This document shows positions 46,029-55,670 of a stretch of DNA of 64,000 nt, piece after piece. The DNA lies in the NCBI GenBank assembly GCA_015039315.1, contig WIDE01000003.1:62001-126000 (forward strand), written 5' to 3'. The stretch's first letter is position 1. Each line of letters begins with the position of its first letter. Both the position numbers and the translations under genes were made by a program. The notes under the pieces were generated by a model. The model was not told where the DNA came from, searched no databases, and saw only the letters and a list, made by a program, of their open reading frames with translations. Origin of the DNA: Clavulina sp. PMI_390 (taxonomy: Eukaryota; Basidiomycota; Agaricomycetes; Cantharellales; Hydnaceae).

Positions 46029-46809
46029 ATGCTTGCGGGCTTCACTGAAGAAGTAAGATGATATGAACTAGATTCCATAGCTCAGTCTTCTGACAGCGCA
46101 CACTATGATGTCATCTTCCATAGACTGGAGTCGTGCTCAAATTCACGACGAACAACCCAAGCGAGGTGCGTGTAGAGCACACCAGTGCCTCTATTATTCA
46201 ACTATCCACCCATCTTCTTGACGGTTGCATGCATTCAATAGACTGCTGTGGTCTCTGAGGATGGCTCCCCTCTATATTCCGTCTCGACAAAGCAGGAAAA
46301 TGGAACAGTCGACACCACGATCTGTCGGGCTTCTGACGGAGAGAGGATGGCGACCCTTCACTGGCGCAACATCCTTCCCGACAAGATCGAGGCTGGTTCT
46401 GACGACATCGAGACCCCACAAATAAACCATTGCAAGTTCCTTCGAGGCCTCAAGTACGTCCGACGCTTCCAATTAATTAAGTTCACTGCCGCCGGAAACT
46501 GGTTGTCGAACTGACTGATGAATATTCTCTCGCTCTCTTCCTCGGTGTAGGTCGACCACGTTTGAGCTCTATGGAAAGACCTTCGAGTGGATCCATAAGG
46601 GTGCCAGTCAGGAGCCAGTCCTTGTCGACACCGCACGAAACAAGGCCATCGTTCTCTTCGTCGGACCTCGACGCAACATCGACACATTCGACGTGGACCC
46701 CCCTCAACTGTGGTGCGAGTTTGGAGTGCTTGACATGATCGATAGCATCGTCATCACATTCTTAGTGCTGTGGAAGAACCAGAGAACAAAAGCTTCGCTT
46801 GGTTTGTAA
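46029..46809 (+). CDS. DUF6593-like protein
   Basis: Exons 46029-46052, 46124-46165, 46242-46453 and 46551-46809, giving 178 aa. The sequence reads MLAGFTEETGVVLKFTTNNP, then ETAVVSEDGSPLYSVSTK, DTTICRASDGERMATLHWRN, STTFELYGKTFEWIHKGASQ and VLDMIDSIVITFLVLWKNQ. The pattern of a 'TTNNP' start, 'DGxPLYxVST' and later 'YxWK'-type strand is that of the small basidiomycete-enriched DUF6593 proteins. I assign it from memory of the pattern, and the function is unknown. There is no signal peptide. The C-terminal hydrophobic stretch SIVITFLVLW is typical of the family. Confidence 0.62.
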
Positions 46810-47042
46810 CCCATCCCGCTTGTATTTTGAATGTTACCGCCCTAAGTTAGATATGCTGTCTGTATGAGATGCCTACTGTGCACACATATACGATTAGTGC
46901 AACTTTCACCATTGTAATACCCATCGTTTTACAGCGCCATGCAACACCTCCCTACAAAGACCCTATTGCAACACGATGTGGCGAGCAGAACAAGGAAGGC
47001 AATGGCCATACCCATAATCAACTGTCGACGATGAAGGAATAA

Positions 47043-48476
47043 CTATAGCTGGCCTCCGCGCTCGAAGAATACTTTTTGCTTCCCACATGTCTCGTTCGTG
47101 CATCCAGGACACCTCAGCATCATCTGGGTGCTTGCTTTTCCTCTCGAGCCGGACGAGACATCACGGAGGTGCTCGGCGGCGATATCTGCGAGCGCACGGA
47201 TGAATGTAGGGGAGCCATTGAGCGACTCGGCCCGCTGCAGATTCATTCCAAGCTAAGGAGTGTCAAAAAAACATTGTGAGCGACCCATGAACGTCACGAG
47301 TAAGGAAAAGGCAGCTTACCTCCTTCGCCTCTGTTCCATACTCATGGTCAAGCTCGTATAGCGTCTCGATATGATCGCTCGTGAACGCGATAGGAACAAG
47401 AATGACGTCCTTCCGCCCATTCTTGGCAAGACCCTTGAGCGCATCGGGCGTTTTCATGCCCAACCAGGGGCGAGGCCCGACCTGGCTCTGCCAGACCAAC
47501 CGGTACGGGCTCTCGTACCCCGTCAACTCTCTCAAGCGCTGGATGACAGCTGTCACAGTGGACGCTACCTCCATCGGGTACGGGTCTCCGCGATTGACAA
47601 TTTCCATAGGGAGCGAGTGCGCAGAGAACAGCAGGACGACGTTGTTGCGAGCCGACTCTGGGTACTTGGCGAGCTCTTTTACGACGTTTTCAGCAAAGGC
47701 GTTGACGAGACCTGGATGGGTCGCCCAGCGGTCGACAACGCTCCATTGGACGGCATGAGAGGACGAGTCTGCTGTCATCCCAGTTGCAGATGCTCTTTTG
47801 TACAGCTCATTCAGACTGCTGCCTGTCGTGGAACAGCTGTACTGAGGATACTGCGTAAACGCAATCGCCCGTTGAACACCGTCCGCCTTCATTTTCGAGA
47901 GTGTCTCATCCGTGAGAGGGTCAGCGTAACGAAACATGGTATAAGCCTTATGAGGGGCAGTAGCAGGGCTCAGTTCGTCGAGGAGCAGAGCCATTTGAGC
48001 ACCTTGGTGGTCTGTCCATTTTCGGATGGGAGAGCCACCACCTATTGCGGCATATTGCTCTTCGATTTGGGGGGTTCTCCTCTTGGCTATTATAGGAGCG
48101 ATGATTCGTTGGAAGGGGAGAGGGATGAGGTCGCGGTCATGGAAAAGGCGGGAGAGGAAGGGGTGAACCTCAGACAGCTAGGACCAAGAATGGAATCAGT
48201 GAGCGCTGTCTCTTTCGCAGGGTAACAAAGCTTTGGCGTACTGTAGAAGGACCTCCCATATTCATTAGAACGACCGCTATAATCATTGGGAAACTGAGTG
48301 AGCCAAAAGTTGGGAAGGAGAATCGTCATGAACGCGTCTACCTGTTGGGCTTTGGGCAAAACTGTGTCAGCAAGTTGTCCAACTTGAAAGACGTAGTAGA
48401 AAGACCTTGAGCCACTCCTCCTAGCACTCGCAAGCGAGGCCAGCCCTGCTTTCCGCATCGTCGTTGATGATGCCAT
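47043..48476 (-). CDS. HEM15: Ferrochelatase, mitochondrial, [2Fe-2S] type
   Basis: Inserts Fe2+ into protoporphyrin IX in the last step of haem synthesis, at the matrix side of the inner membrane. Exons: 48476-48406, 48361-48342, 48276-48242, 48177-47320 and 47252-47043, giving 397 aa. The N-terminus ([20 protein letters not shown]) is a typical matrix-targeting sequence. Core motifs are [63 protein letters not shown] (catalytic His) and [11 protein letters not shown]. The C-terminal CPGCTNETC (C-x2-C-x4-C), together with the Cys of SCSTTGSS, matches the four cluster ligands of animal ferrochelatase. Exon 2 is only 20 nt. The gene is divergent from the first BTB gene of the cluster. Confidence 0.97.
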
Positions 48477-48870
48477 GGTTTGGAACAGAATCGGGCGTGA
48501 GAACTAGTCTGCCTCGGTCACACATGTCAGACGCGTCACAGCCCTGCCGGGCCCAATCGTGTGCCGGATTTTACTTGAGACAGAAAAGTCAGCGGAGAGG
48601 GAACAAGTCTCACCGCCATGTGAAAAACTCGAAGAGCCTCTCGTTGCTCGATTGATTCGTCTGGTCTGATTGGCGCGCGACTAACACGTCCCCAACCCTT
48701 CTGCGATATGCCTTGTGTATTGCATGAATTTGAAGACTAGATGATTTGCTGGAGCTATTGGATATAGTTTTATTGGGTTTTCGGCGTGTTTGAGGACACC
48801 GATTCCCGTTACAAGCCCCCGTTTCTTAAAAGGTGGCAACAGTCTCATCCTCAACCAAAAGACCATCCTC
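48477..48870 (+). other. Divergent region, HEM15 / BTB-A1
   Basis: About 390 nt with promoters for HEM15 (-) and BTB-A1 (+). It holds the shared GC-rich element at 48668-48684. Confidence 0.5.
48668..48684 (+). promoter_or_regulatory. GATnnCCGCGCGnYT-type element upstream of BTB-A1
   Basis: GATTGGCGCGCGACTAA, with CGCGCG 197 nt before the ATG at 48871. It is the most divergent of the five copies. Confidence 0.4.
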
Positions 48871-50125
48871 ATGGCGAAGAAGAAAGCGACGTCTGGTTTT
48901 GGATCTGGTTTTGGATCTGGTTTTGGATCTGGCTTTGGATCTGGTGTTGGATCTGGTGTTGGATCTGGTGTTGGATCTGGTGTTGGATCTGCTTTTGGGT
49001 CTAGTTGGGGATCTGGCCAAGACAATTCTGATTTCGCAGAGACTGCTGCTGCCCAGCCCGAGGAAGCCTGCCCTTCGTCCTTCACGCTCGCCGAACCTGG
49101 TAACAACGACAACACACTGTGAGTCTTCGCATCGATGTAGAACACATTTCCTGCTGACTCTTTTCGCTCCAAGGGCAGAAACCCCTCCCACTGAGTCGCT
49201 TGCGGCCGAAGGTGCTTCTAGCATCCACAAGCCAGCTTCTATTTTCGACACCCTAGAAGTGGAATCCACTCCTGCAAACTTCTCTATGGAGGATGGCGAC
49301 GTGCACCTGCAAGCCAAGGATGGAGCGCGTTTCACCGCCCATGTTCATATACTCAAGCAGTCCTCCAAATACTTCAGCGAGCGCTTTCCTTGGCATCGCA
49401 TGAAGGACTTTACCATCATCCTTCATCAGAGCAGCTTCGCTGTTCGCACTCTCCTCTCCCTCATCTACCCAGCCAACGAGCGCCCCATGATTGCAACGCT
49501 TGCCGAGCTCATCGATGTGCTTGATACTGCTCAGGCATGGCAGCTTACCGCTATCAGCGCCCGAGAATGGCTTGCAGCTCGTATCGCTGCTGAGGAACAT
49601 CCACTGCGCTCTTGGGCCTTAGCTTCCTCCTACGGCTTCCGCGACGCTGAGCGACAGGCGATAGAGCGATACATCAAGGCAGACTCCGATTCTCTTGACG
49701 ATATTCCTGCCGAGATGGAGCTAGCCGACTGCCGAAAGATGCTCCTGCTCATAGCAGCAAAGAGGCGGGCCCTTGTTTCTGCTCAGGATGCGCTGAAAGC
49801 CTTGGACTGGGAGTGCCCGTCTTGTCGTGAGCAAGAGCAGAGCCCACCGGTCTCAAGTATTTTATCCAAGGGAACGTCTGTCGTTGGGTCTACATCTCCG
49901 CCCGAGTCTATTTGGCGCCGTGACTTTTGCGATCGCGCCATGGCCACGAACCCTTTCAAGGTCGACGCGTCGTCCGACCTGGCCATCGAGGTGGTATTCA
50001 CAAAGCATCCTCCGTGCAATCACCCGGCCGCGAGTTTCTGGAGTACCTCGGCTCGTCACGCCCGGGAACAGCTTCGCCAAAAGCTGGGAGAAACACTCTC
50101 GGCTGAAGTAGCTAAGCTCATTTAA
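48871..50125 (+). CDS. BTB/POZ protein, cluster type A, copy 1 (with Gly-Phe-Gly-Ser repeats)
   Basis: Exons 48871-49118 and 49174-50125, giving 399 aa. It begins MAKKKATSG like its paralogs and then carries ten 4-residue GFGS/GVGS repeats. After a disordered stretch comes the BTB domain: MEDGDVHLQAKDGARFTAHV, KQSSKYFSERFPWHRMKD, ILHQSSFAVRTLLSLIYP. It is followed by LDTAQAWQLTAISAREWLA, EEHPLRSWALASSYGFRDAE and a CPSC motif. The conserved C-terminal block is NPFKVDASSDLAIEVVFTKH and SFWSTSARHAREQLRQKLGE. The longer single frame through 48833 is not the real one: it reads the repeat as LVLDLVLDL, while the MAKK frame is spliced in phase and shared with the paralogs. A CUL3-adaptor role is possible but inferred. 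Confidence 0.87.
48895..49014 (+). repeat. 12-bp coding minisatellite, ten units
   Basis: Units of the form GGTTTTGGATCT, shifting to GGTGTTGGATCT in units 5-8. They encode (GFGS)4(GVGS)4 followed by AFGS and SWGS. Present only in copy A1. Confidence 0.95.
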
Positions 50126-50605
50126 CAGACCGGTGGCAGATAGTCTTACAACACTATGGGCCTAGCGGCCACCCGTCCAGCATTTTCTGCCGCGCATTCT
50201 CCGATCAACCAAGTTTTATGTGTTCCCCGTCTGCGCTCCATACTTTGTCCTCTTTGCGGCTGATTTGCGAATGAAATTACTGTTGAGTACCTCGTTGCAT
50301 TATCCCGACTGAGTAAACGTAGGATTGCCGAAGGTCTCAATCTGCGCGACTCTGCTGGCCCAGCGGTGCGCGGACGATCATTCAGATCCCTCATCGATAT
50401 ACGGGCTTATATGGTCATCTTTGCTCGATTATATCTTCTAACTTGATAGCCGCGCGATCAACACGTCTTTGACGTAAGCCGCCTCTGAATAAACCAATGG
50501 GTTAAGTGTATCTCCAATTAGGTCTTGCAGCTTTCGGGTGATATTTATTTCCTTTATGAACCCCAAACCGATTATATCCTCGTCATCCCCCCAATATCCA
50601 CTTTC
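50126..50605 (+). other. Spacer BTB-A1 to BTB-A2
   Basis: About 480 nt holding the A1 3' UTR and A2 promoter, with the shared element at 50445-50461. No type B gene lies between A1 and A2, unlike after A2 and A3. Confidence 0.5.
50445..50461 (+). promoter_or_regulatory. GATnnCCGCGCGnYT-type element upstream of BTB-A2
   Basis: GATAGCCGCGCGATCAA, with CGCGCG 155 nt before the ATG at 50606. Confidence 0.4.
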
Positions 50606-51942
50606 ATGGCTAAGAAGGCTGCTGCGCAGCTTAGCTGGGGTTTTGCTCCCAGTGAGACCTCTGACGAGTCCAAGATACTGCCGGTAGAGTTCAATGCCTC
50701 CCAGTTCGAGGGTTCCAGCAATTCGTCCTTTGCACTCTGCGATACCTCTGATAGCGAACAGATACCAGAGTAAGTCTTCAACGCCATTCATGCTCCCATC
50801 AACTGTTCTGTTAATCCCATTACACCTCGCATTACAGTGAGGGGGATGTTCCACCCCCCGCTCATCCCACGTCTGTAGATCTTCCTATTCATCATGGGAC
50901 TGAGACAACTCTGGCCTCACATGTGAATGCATTCACATTCACTGCTGGAGATTCTTCTCTTGAAGATGGCGACGTGCGGATACAAACCAAAGATGGTGGC
51001 CAGTTCACTGCCCACGTTTACATGCTCAGAGCTTCCTCTGCATACTTTAGTGAACGGTTCCCTTGGCATCTCAGGAAAGATTCTCCTATCGTCCTCCATC
51101 AAAGCAGCTTCGCTGTTCGCACCCTGCTGTCTCTCATCTACCCTTTCAGCGAGTATCCTAAAATCGCAACGATCTCTGAGCTTACTGATGTCCTCGATGC
51201 TGCCCAGGCGTGGCAGCTGACCGCTCTAGGCGCCCAAGAGTGGCTTGCCACTCGTATTGCTGCTGAAGAGCATCCGCTGCGCTCTTGGGCCTTGGCCTCT
51301 TCCTACGGCTTTCATGATGCTGAGCGTGGAGCAATCGAGCGATACCTCAGGGCGGCATCAGATTCTCTGGATGACATACCTGCCGAAATGGAGCTTGCAG
51401 ATGGCCGAAAGCTGCTCCTACTCATTGCAGCCAAAAAGCGCGCACTGATCGCTGCACGGACCGCTTTCGCAGCAATGGTATGGGATTGTCCATCGTGCAA
51501 GGAGCAGGAGCAAGGTCCGCACCGCAGCGGCTGGGGTATTTCAAACGCCGAGCAAGACCCGCAGGAAGCATATTGCGAGAGAGATATCTCTTATGCAACC
51601 TCTAAGAAAAGTGGCAAGTCAAATTTACACAGCAGCCCTCCGCCTATCCCAGATAGTGAGCCCCCGATTGGAATGGTTCCCACTGCTGCTCTTGGTATCC
51701 TGACAATCGCACCTATGTGTGAGCCTCGATGGCGACGCGACCTCCTCAATCGTGCTACGAGCATGAACCCGTTTGAGGCTGATGCTTTTTCCGATCTGGC
51801 TATCGAGGTTGCTTTTATGAGGCACCCTCCATGCAGTCATCCGAACACAAGCTTCTGGAGCACTTCTGCTCGTCAAGCTCGTGATCAACTTCGCAAGAAG
51901 CTAGGAGATATCATCTCGGCAGAGATGGCAAAGCTCCTCTAG
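50606..51942 (+). CDS. BTB/POZ protein, cluster type A, copy 2
   Basis: Exons 50606-50769 and 50838-51942, giving 422 aa. The N-terminus MAKKAAAQLSWGFAPSET is followed by a disordered acidic and Ser-rich head. The BTB domain reads LEDGDVRIQTKDGGQFTAHV, RASSAYFSERFPWHLRKD, VLHQSSFAVRTLLSLIYP. The family block EEHPLRSWALASSYGFHDAE, a CPSC motif, a variable linker and the conserved end NPFEADAFSDLAIEVAFMRH then SFWSTSARQARDQLRKKLGD follow. The stop codon TAG is directly followed by GTGAGT, so it sits in a perfect splice-donor context. This could mark a 3' UTR intron or alternative splicing. Confidence 0.88.
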
Positions 51943-52420
51943 GTGAGTAAGCATGGGTCATGTATATTCGGCATAATATTGATGCTAATTTCTTGCACGT
52001 ACCCTATGGCGGTCATGTACAAATTAGCAACTAGTTGCCTGCATTGCCCGTCCATCGCCTGCCAGTAGCTCATCATTGCCTGTCTAGTCCAGCATCGCCG
52101 ATTTATACATGCTGTCCTGCAGCGTAGGCTTTTCTCCGAGTCCACTTTTATCTCGAAGGTGTCTTGATCTATTTTCACTGCTGCGCCCTGACGAAATGTA
52201 TGCAGTCTTGAGAAGCCCTCACCGGGGTGATCGCCCTATTTGTCGAGAGACCGCGCGCCTATTCTGGCTCGGATACAATATATTTTCAATTTTCCAAGAT
52301 TTCTTTACACCTTAATTGACGCCTCCTTGTACATAAGTGAGCATGAGTATTACTATCAATCTCAGCAGACAAGTGCTTCGCCATTGACTCACAATAAGTT
52401 GTATTGCCTGCTTCACCAGA
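51943..52420 (+). other. Spacer BTB-A2 to BTB-B1 with a 5' UTR intron
   Basis: About 480 nt. The shared element lies at 52246-52261. A likely 5' UTR intron runs 52337-52419 (GTGAGC...ACCAG) and ends one base before the B1 start codon; B2 has the same arrangement. Confidence 0.55.
52246..52261 (+). promoter_or_regulatory. GATnnCCGCGCGnYT-type element upstream of BTB-B1
   Basis: GAGAGACCGCGCGCCT, with CGCGCG at 52252, 169 nt before the ATG at 52421. Confidence 0.4.
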
Positions 52421-53215
52421 ATGTCGACAGAAATCACCCCAATATCGTATCCTGATGGCGACATCATCCTCCTTTCCTCAGACGAGATCGAGCACAAGGT
52501 GCACTCATTCATCCTCCGCGAGGCCTCGGGCTTCTTCCGTGATATGTTCGAACTTGGCAAACCTGATCCTAAATCCGCCCCGGTTGTGCTGGCGGAGAGC
52601 ACAGAAATCATCAATTTCATTTTATCCCATTTATATCCCCGTTCATCACCCCCACTCGCGCCGCCTAACCATGCGATCTTTAATGCTGTCGAAAAGTATC
52701 GTCTCGAGTGTTACACTGTCGCGGCCACCCTCGCTTCATATTTGGAATCTCAGCCACATCCCCTTCGTGCGTGGGCCTTGGCTGTTCGCTTCGGTTATCC
52801 AGAGGCTCGCAAGGCCGCTATGCGGCGATATATCCGAGGGTCTGACGACTACCTTTCTAGCGCAGATTCCAGCATCCCTGAAGAGCTAGAGTATGTTACC
52901 GGTGGTGCTGTATTCAGGGCTGTGGCTATTCGCAAGGAAACTATTGAAGCAGCATCAAAGGTGATGAGGTCAATCCCTGACAAGTACCGTTGCACAAATT
53001 CCAGGTGCTCAGGTTGGGGGCCAGACCTTCATAAAGCCATGGGGTCGCTCAGTCTATTTGGCTCCCCTTCGGTGTCAATCCTCAGTCTCAAGACTATTGC
53101 TCTCCAAAGATGCCAAAACTGTGGCCATTATGTCGAGTTCTCGAAGGTGCAAGTGGACCTTGCAGAGATATCAAGCCTTTTGGTCGAAGGGATCGAAAAA
53201 GAGGCAGGGTTCTGA
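52421..53215 (+). CDS. BTB/POZ protein, cluster type B, copy 1
   Basis: A 264-residue protein in one coding exon. It starts MSTEITPISYPDGDIILLSS, so the BTB domain begins at once: HKVHSFILREASGFFRDMFE, VLAESTEIINFILSHLYPRS. The family helical block PHPLRAWALAVRFGYPEARK follows. The C-terminal half has two Cys pairs, CTNSRC and CQNC, which could bind zinc. It lacks the MAKK head and the NPF...SFWS end of type A. It is the close paralog of B2 (55671-56474). Function is unknown; a ubiquitin-ligase adaptor is the usual guess for BTB proteins. Confidence 0.88.
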   Translation: MSTEITPISYPDGDIILLSSDEIEHKVHSFILREASGFFRDMFELGKPDPKSAPVVLAESTEIINFILSHLYPRSSPPLAPPNHAIFNAVEKYRLECYTVAATLASYLESQPHPLRAWALAVRFGYPEARKAAMRRYIRGSDDYLSSADSSIPEELEYVTGGAVFRAVAIRKETIEAASKVMRSIPDKYRCTNSRCSGWGPDLHKAMGSLSLFGSPSVSILSLKTIALQRCQNCGHYVEFSKVQVDLAEISSLLVEGIEKEAGF

Positions 53216-53599
53216 GATGAACGCACGCTTGCGTTTTCAAGAGCTGAGTAGGCCAGTGCTCGATGGCACTCAAGGAATCCAATTGTTCCAGTAAGGTTCC
53301 ACTTCTACCCTGTCAGCGCTTCGGAAGTATTCCAGGTTCATTTCCATCTTGACCAGCTTTTCAGCTGTCATTCTACAATCCTCACTTTGTTCACTACGAC
53401 TTCGCGCATATTTCTTTGCACCTGCAGGCGCTTTCCCAAAAAATTAATAGACCTGGCGTCCAAGATGCAGCTTGTCATTGCAACAGGGCCCATACTATAT
53501 CTGAACGCGCCCTTGTGAAATGAAGGAGTACGACGCATCGGCCACACGGACTGAGAGTGCCACGCGCGAAAGATTAAGATGCCAGCAGTCGACACTGAC

Positions 53600-53702
53600 A
53601 AGTGACCGAAGCATTAAGATGGAAGGACTTTTATGATATATGGTGTTATGTTGGGGGAAACGAAAACGACGACCAAAGACAAAAAAAAAAAAAGTGAGGC
53701 AA
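53600..53702 (+). repeat. Duplicated 3' flank, copy after BTB-B1
   Basis: About 100 nt highly similar to 56561-56663 after BTB-B2. It includes a shared GAAGCATTAAGATGGA, ATGGTGTTATGTTGG and the identical AAACGAAAACGACGACCAAA. It marks the downstream part of the A-B duplication unit. Confidence 0.85.
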
Positions 53703-53784
53703 GCAGTGGCAGGTGATGGCAACTGCAGTTACCTAAGTAAGGCTCAGAGAAAGCTCCTCCTTGCCGAGTTGCGTCGCCTGATTC

Positions 53785-53800
53785 GATGACCGCGCGACTT
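53785..53800 (+). promoter_or_regulatory. GATnnCCGCGCGnYT-type element upstream of BTB-A3
   Basis: GATGACCGCGCGACTT, with CGCGCG at 53791, 187 nt before the ATG at 53978. Confidence 0.4.
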
Positions 53801-53977
53801 TCATATTATGGAGCCTGCCCCGAACTAATGCCTTCGCAGTATGAATAGAACTGGATGGGCCTGGGTTGATTGGAATCTAGCGCCGCCAATACTCAACACG
53901 CTGAGAGGGCATGGTACATTTCATCGAACTTTGTCCTTTGACGGCTTGTGGCAGTCCTATCATCAGGACCCCCTCTC

Positions 53978-55242
53978 ATGGCTAAGAAAAAGGCTACAAA
54001 GCTCAGCTTTAGTTTTGGCCAACCTGTCTCTTCTATCAAAAATCCTGTAAATCTCAGTCCACGCCACTCTGAGGGGCCCTTGACCTTTATTGAGTCCTGT
54101 GACGCTGATAAGGCGCCGTAAGCCTTCGTTGACGTTCTAGTTCTAGTTAGCCCTTAGCGATAACCTTTTCCTTTTCTCTTAGTGAGGAGGACAGCTCTCA
54201 CTTCAGTCCACCTCTTCCTATGCGACCCCCTCCTACTCCTACTCTTGAAGAACCTATTGACGTATCACTCGCTCCAGATAAAGACGCCGCTAGAATCTCG
54301 TCCCAATATTTCGGTGTCGAGGATGGCGATGTCATCATCCAGACACTTGACGGAGGACAGTTCACCGCTCATGTACACATGCTCAAAGCATCTTCCACGT
54401 ACTTCAACGAGCGATTCCTTTGACATCGCATGAAGGATTCTCCGATCATTCTTCATCAGAGCACTTTCGCTGTTCGCACTCTCCTCTCCCTGATTTACCC
54501 ATCTCATGAGCCCCCCAAGGTTGCGACCCTCGCCGAGCTTATCGATGTCCTGAACGCCGCTCAGGCGTGGCAGCTTACCGCCCATGCCGCTCGAGAATGG
54601 CTTGCTACTCGTATTCTTGCTGAAGGACATGCATTACGGTCTTGGGCCTTGGCGTGCTCCTTTGGCTTCCGTAATGCGGAGAAGCAGGCACTGGAGCGAT
54701 ACTTCCAGGGGGACTCCGATTCGATTGATGATGCCCCCGCTGAATTGGAGCTAGTGGATGGTCGAAAGGTGTTCATGCTTGTTGCAGCGAAGAGGAGGGC
54801 GCTCATTGCTGCTCAAGATGCTTTTGGAGCGGTATCCTGGCAGTGCCCGTCTTGCGATCAACAGCAGCAGCGGCGACAATCCGAATCGTGGAATTTTAGT
54901 GGCGTGAGTAGTGAAGCTGTGAAGTTTGCTAAATATTCAATCCCAGACTGCCAGGCGCCGGTTTCTCCCACTCCTTCCGCTGCTCTTGGCATCCTCATCA
55001 TTGCACAAGGATCCGCGTCGGAGCCGACATGGCGCACCGACCTGTTTAATCGCGCGATTACCATGAATCCCTTCAAGGAGGATGCCTCCTCTGATTTAGC
55101 CATCGAGGTGACTTTCATGAGGCGCCCTCCATATGGTCATCCAAACGCGAGCTTCTGGAGTGCTGCCGCACGCCATGCTCGTGACCAACTTCGCAAGAAG
55201 CTAGGAGACATCATTTCGGCTGAGGTAGCCAAGCTCCTCTAG
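53978..55242 (+). pseudogene. BTB/POZ protein, cluster type A, copy 3, with in-frame TGA
   Basis: Exons 53978-54117 and 54183-55242 would give 400 codons. The head MAKKKATKLSFSFGQPVSS and the disordered linker are intact. The BTB domain starts VEDGDVIIQTLDGGQFTAHV but codon 127 is TGA (54421-54423). The paralogs have Trp there (ERFPWHRMKD versus ERFL-stop-HRMKD). After it the frame stays open to the normal end, with ILHQSTFAVRTLLSLIYPSH, GHALRSWALACSFGFRNAE and SFWSAAARHARDQLRKKLGD all kept. This points to a recent nonsense mutation, a sequence error, or readthrough. Without readthrough the BTB fold is cut in half. Confidence 0.8.
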
Positions 55243-55670
55243 GCCGATAAGTTTTAGGTATTTATCCACCCTGATACTGATTATCATTACAGATCTGACA
55301 TACCCTTCGTTTAATTTATCTCGCTCTCCTCGCAGAACTGTGTCGATATAGCTCTTTGCTGACCTGTCCGCTTCCTTGTTAGTACTGTGCTCTGGTAGCT
55401 AGTCGTGAATAAATTTGCCTTCTAATATTTCGTTCCATTTCCCTCGTCAATGCATCATATTTGAGAAGCGTCAGATTGCATTTGGCCTCATGTGCTTGAT
55501 GACCGCGCGTCTGTTTCCTGTCGCCGGCTCATATATTTCCATCCATCCAAGCTTTATTTCGTCGTTTCGCCCTCCCCTCGCACTCAGGTGAGCATTACCA
55601 TTGGTCGTCAATATCGATAGGAAAGTATTCCATGTAACTAACAATCAGTTGCTTTCACTCCTTTCCAGGA
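55243..55670 (+). other. Spacer BTB-A3 to BTB-B2 with a 5' UTR intron
   Basis: About 430 nt. The shared element is at 55498-55512. A likely 5' UTR intron runs 55588-55668 (GTGAGC...TTTCCAG, with a CTAAC branch site) and ends two bases before the B2 ATG. Confidence 0.6.
55498..55512 (+). promoter_or_regulatory. GATnnCCGCGCGnYT-type element upstream of BTB-B2
   Basis: GATGACCGCGCGTCT, with CGCGCG at 55504, 167 nt before the ATG at 55671. Confidence 0.4.

Larger units (their letters stand above)
53216..53977 (+). other. Spacer BTB-B1 to BTB-A3
   Basis: About 760 nt. It holds the duplicated 3' flank (53600-53702) with an A13 tract at 53681-53693, and the shared promoter element at 53785-53800. 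Confidence 0.5.

Noticed and set aside
48833..50125. Single long frame with LVLDLVLDL repeats covering BTB-A1
   Set aside because: The upstream part is the wrong frame of the 12-bp repeat. The spliced model starting MAKK at 48871 agrees with both paralogs.
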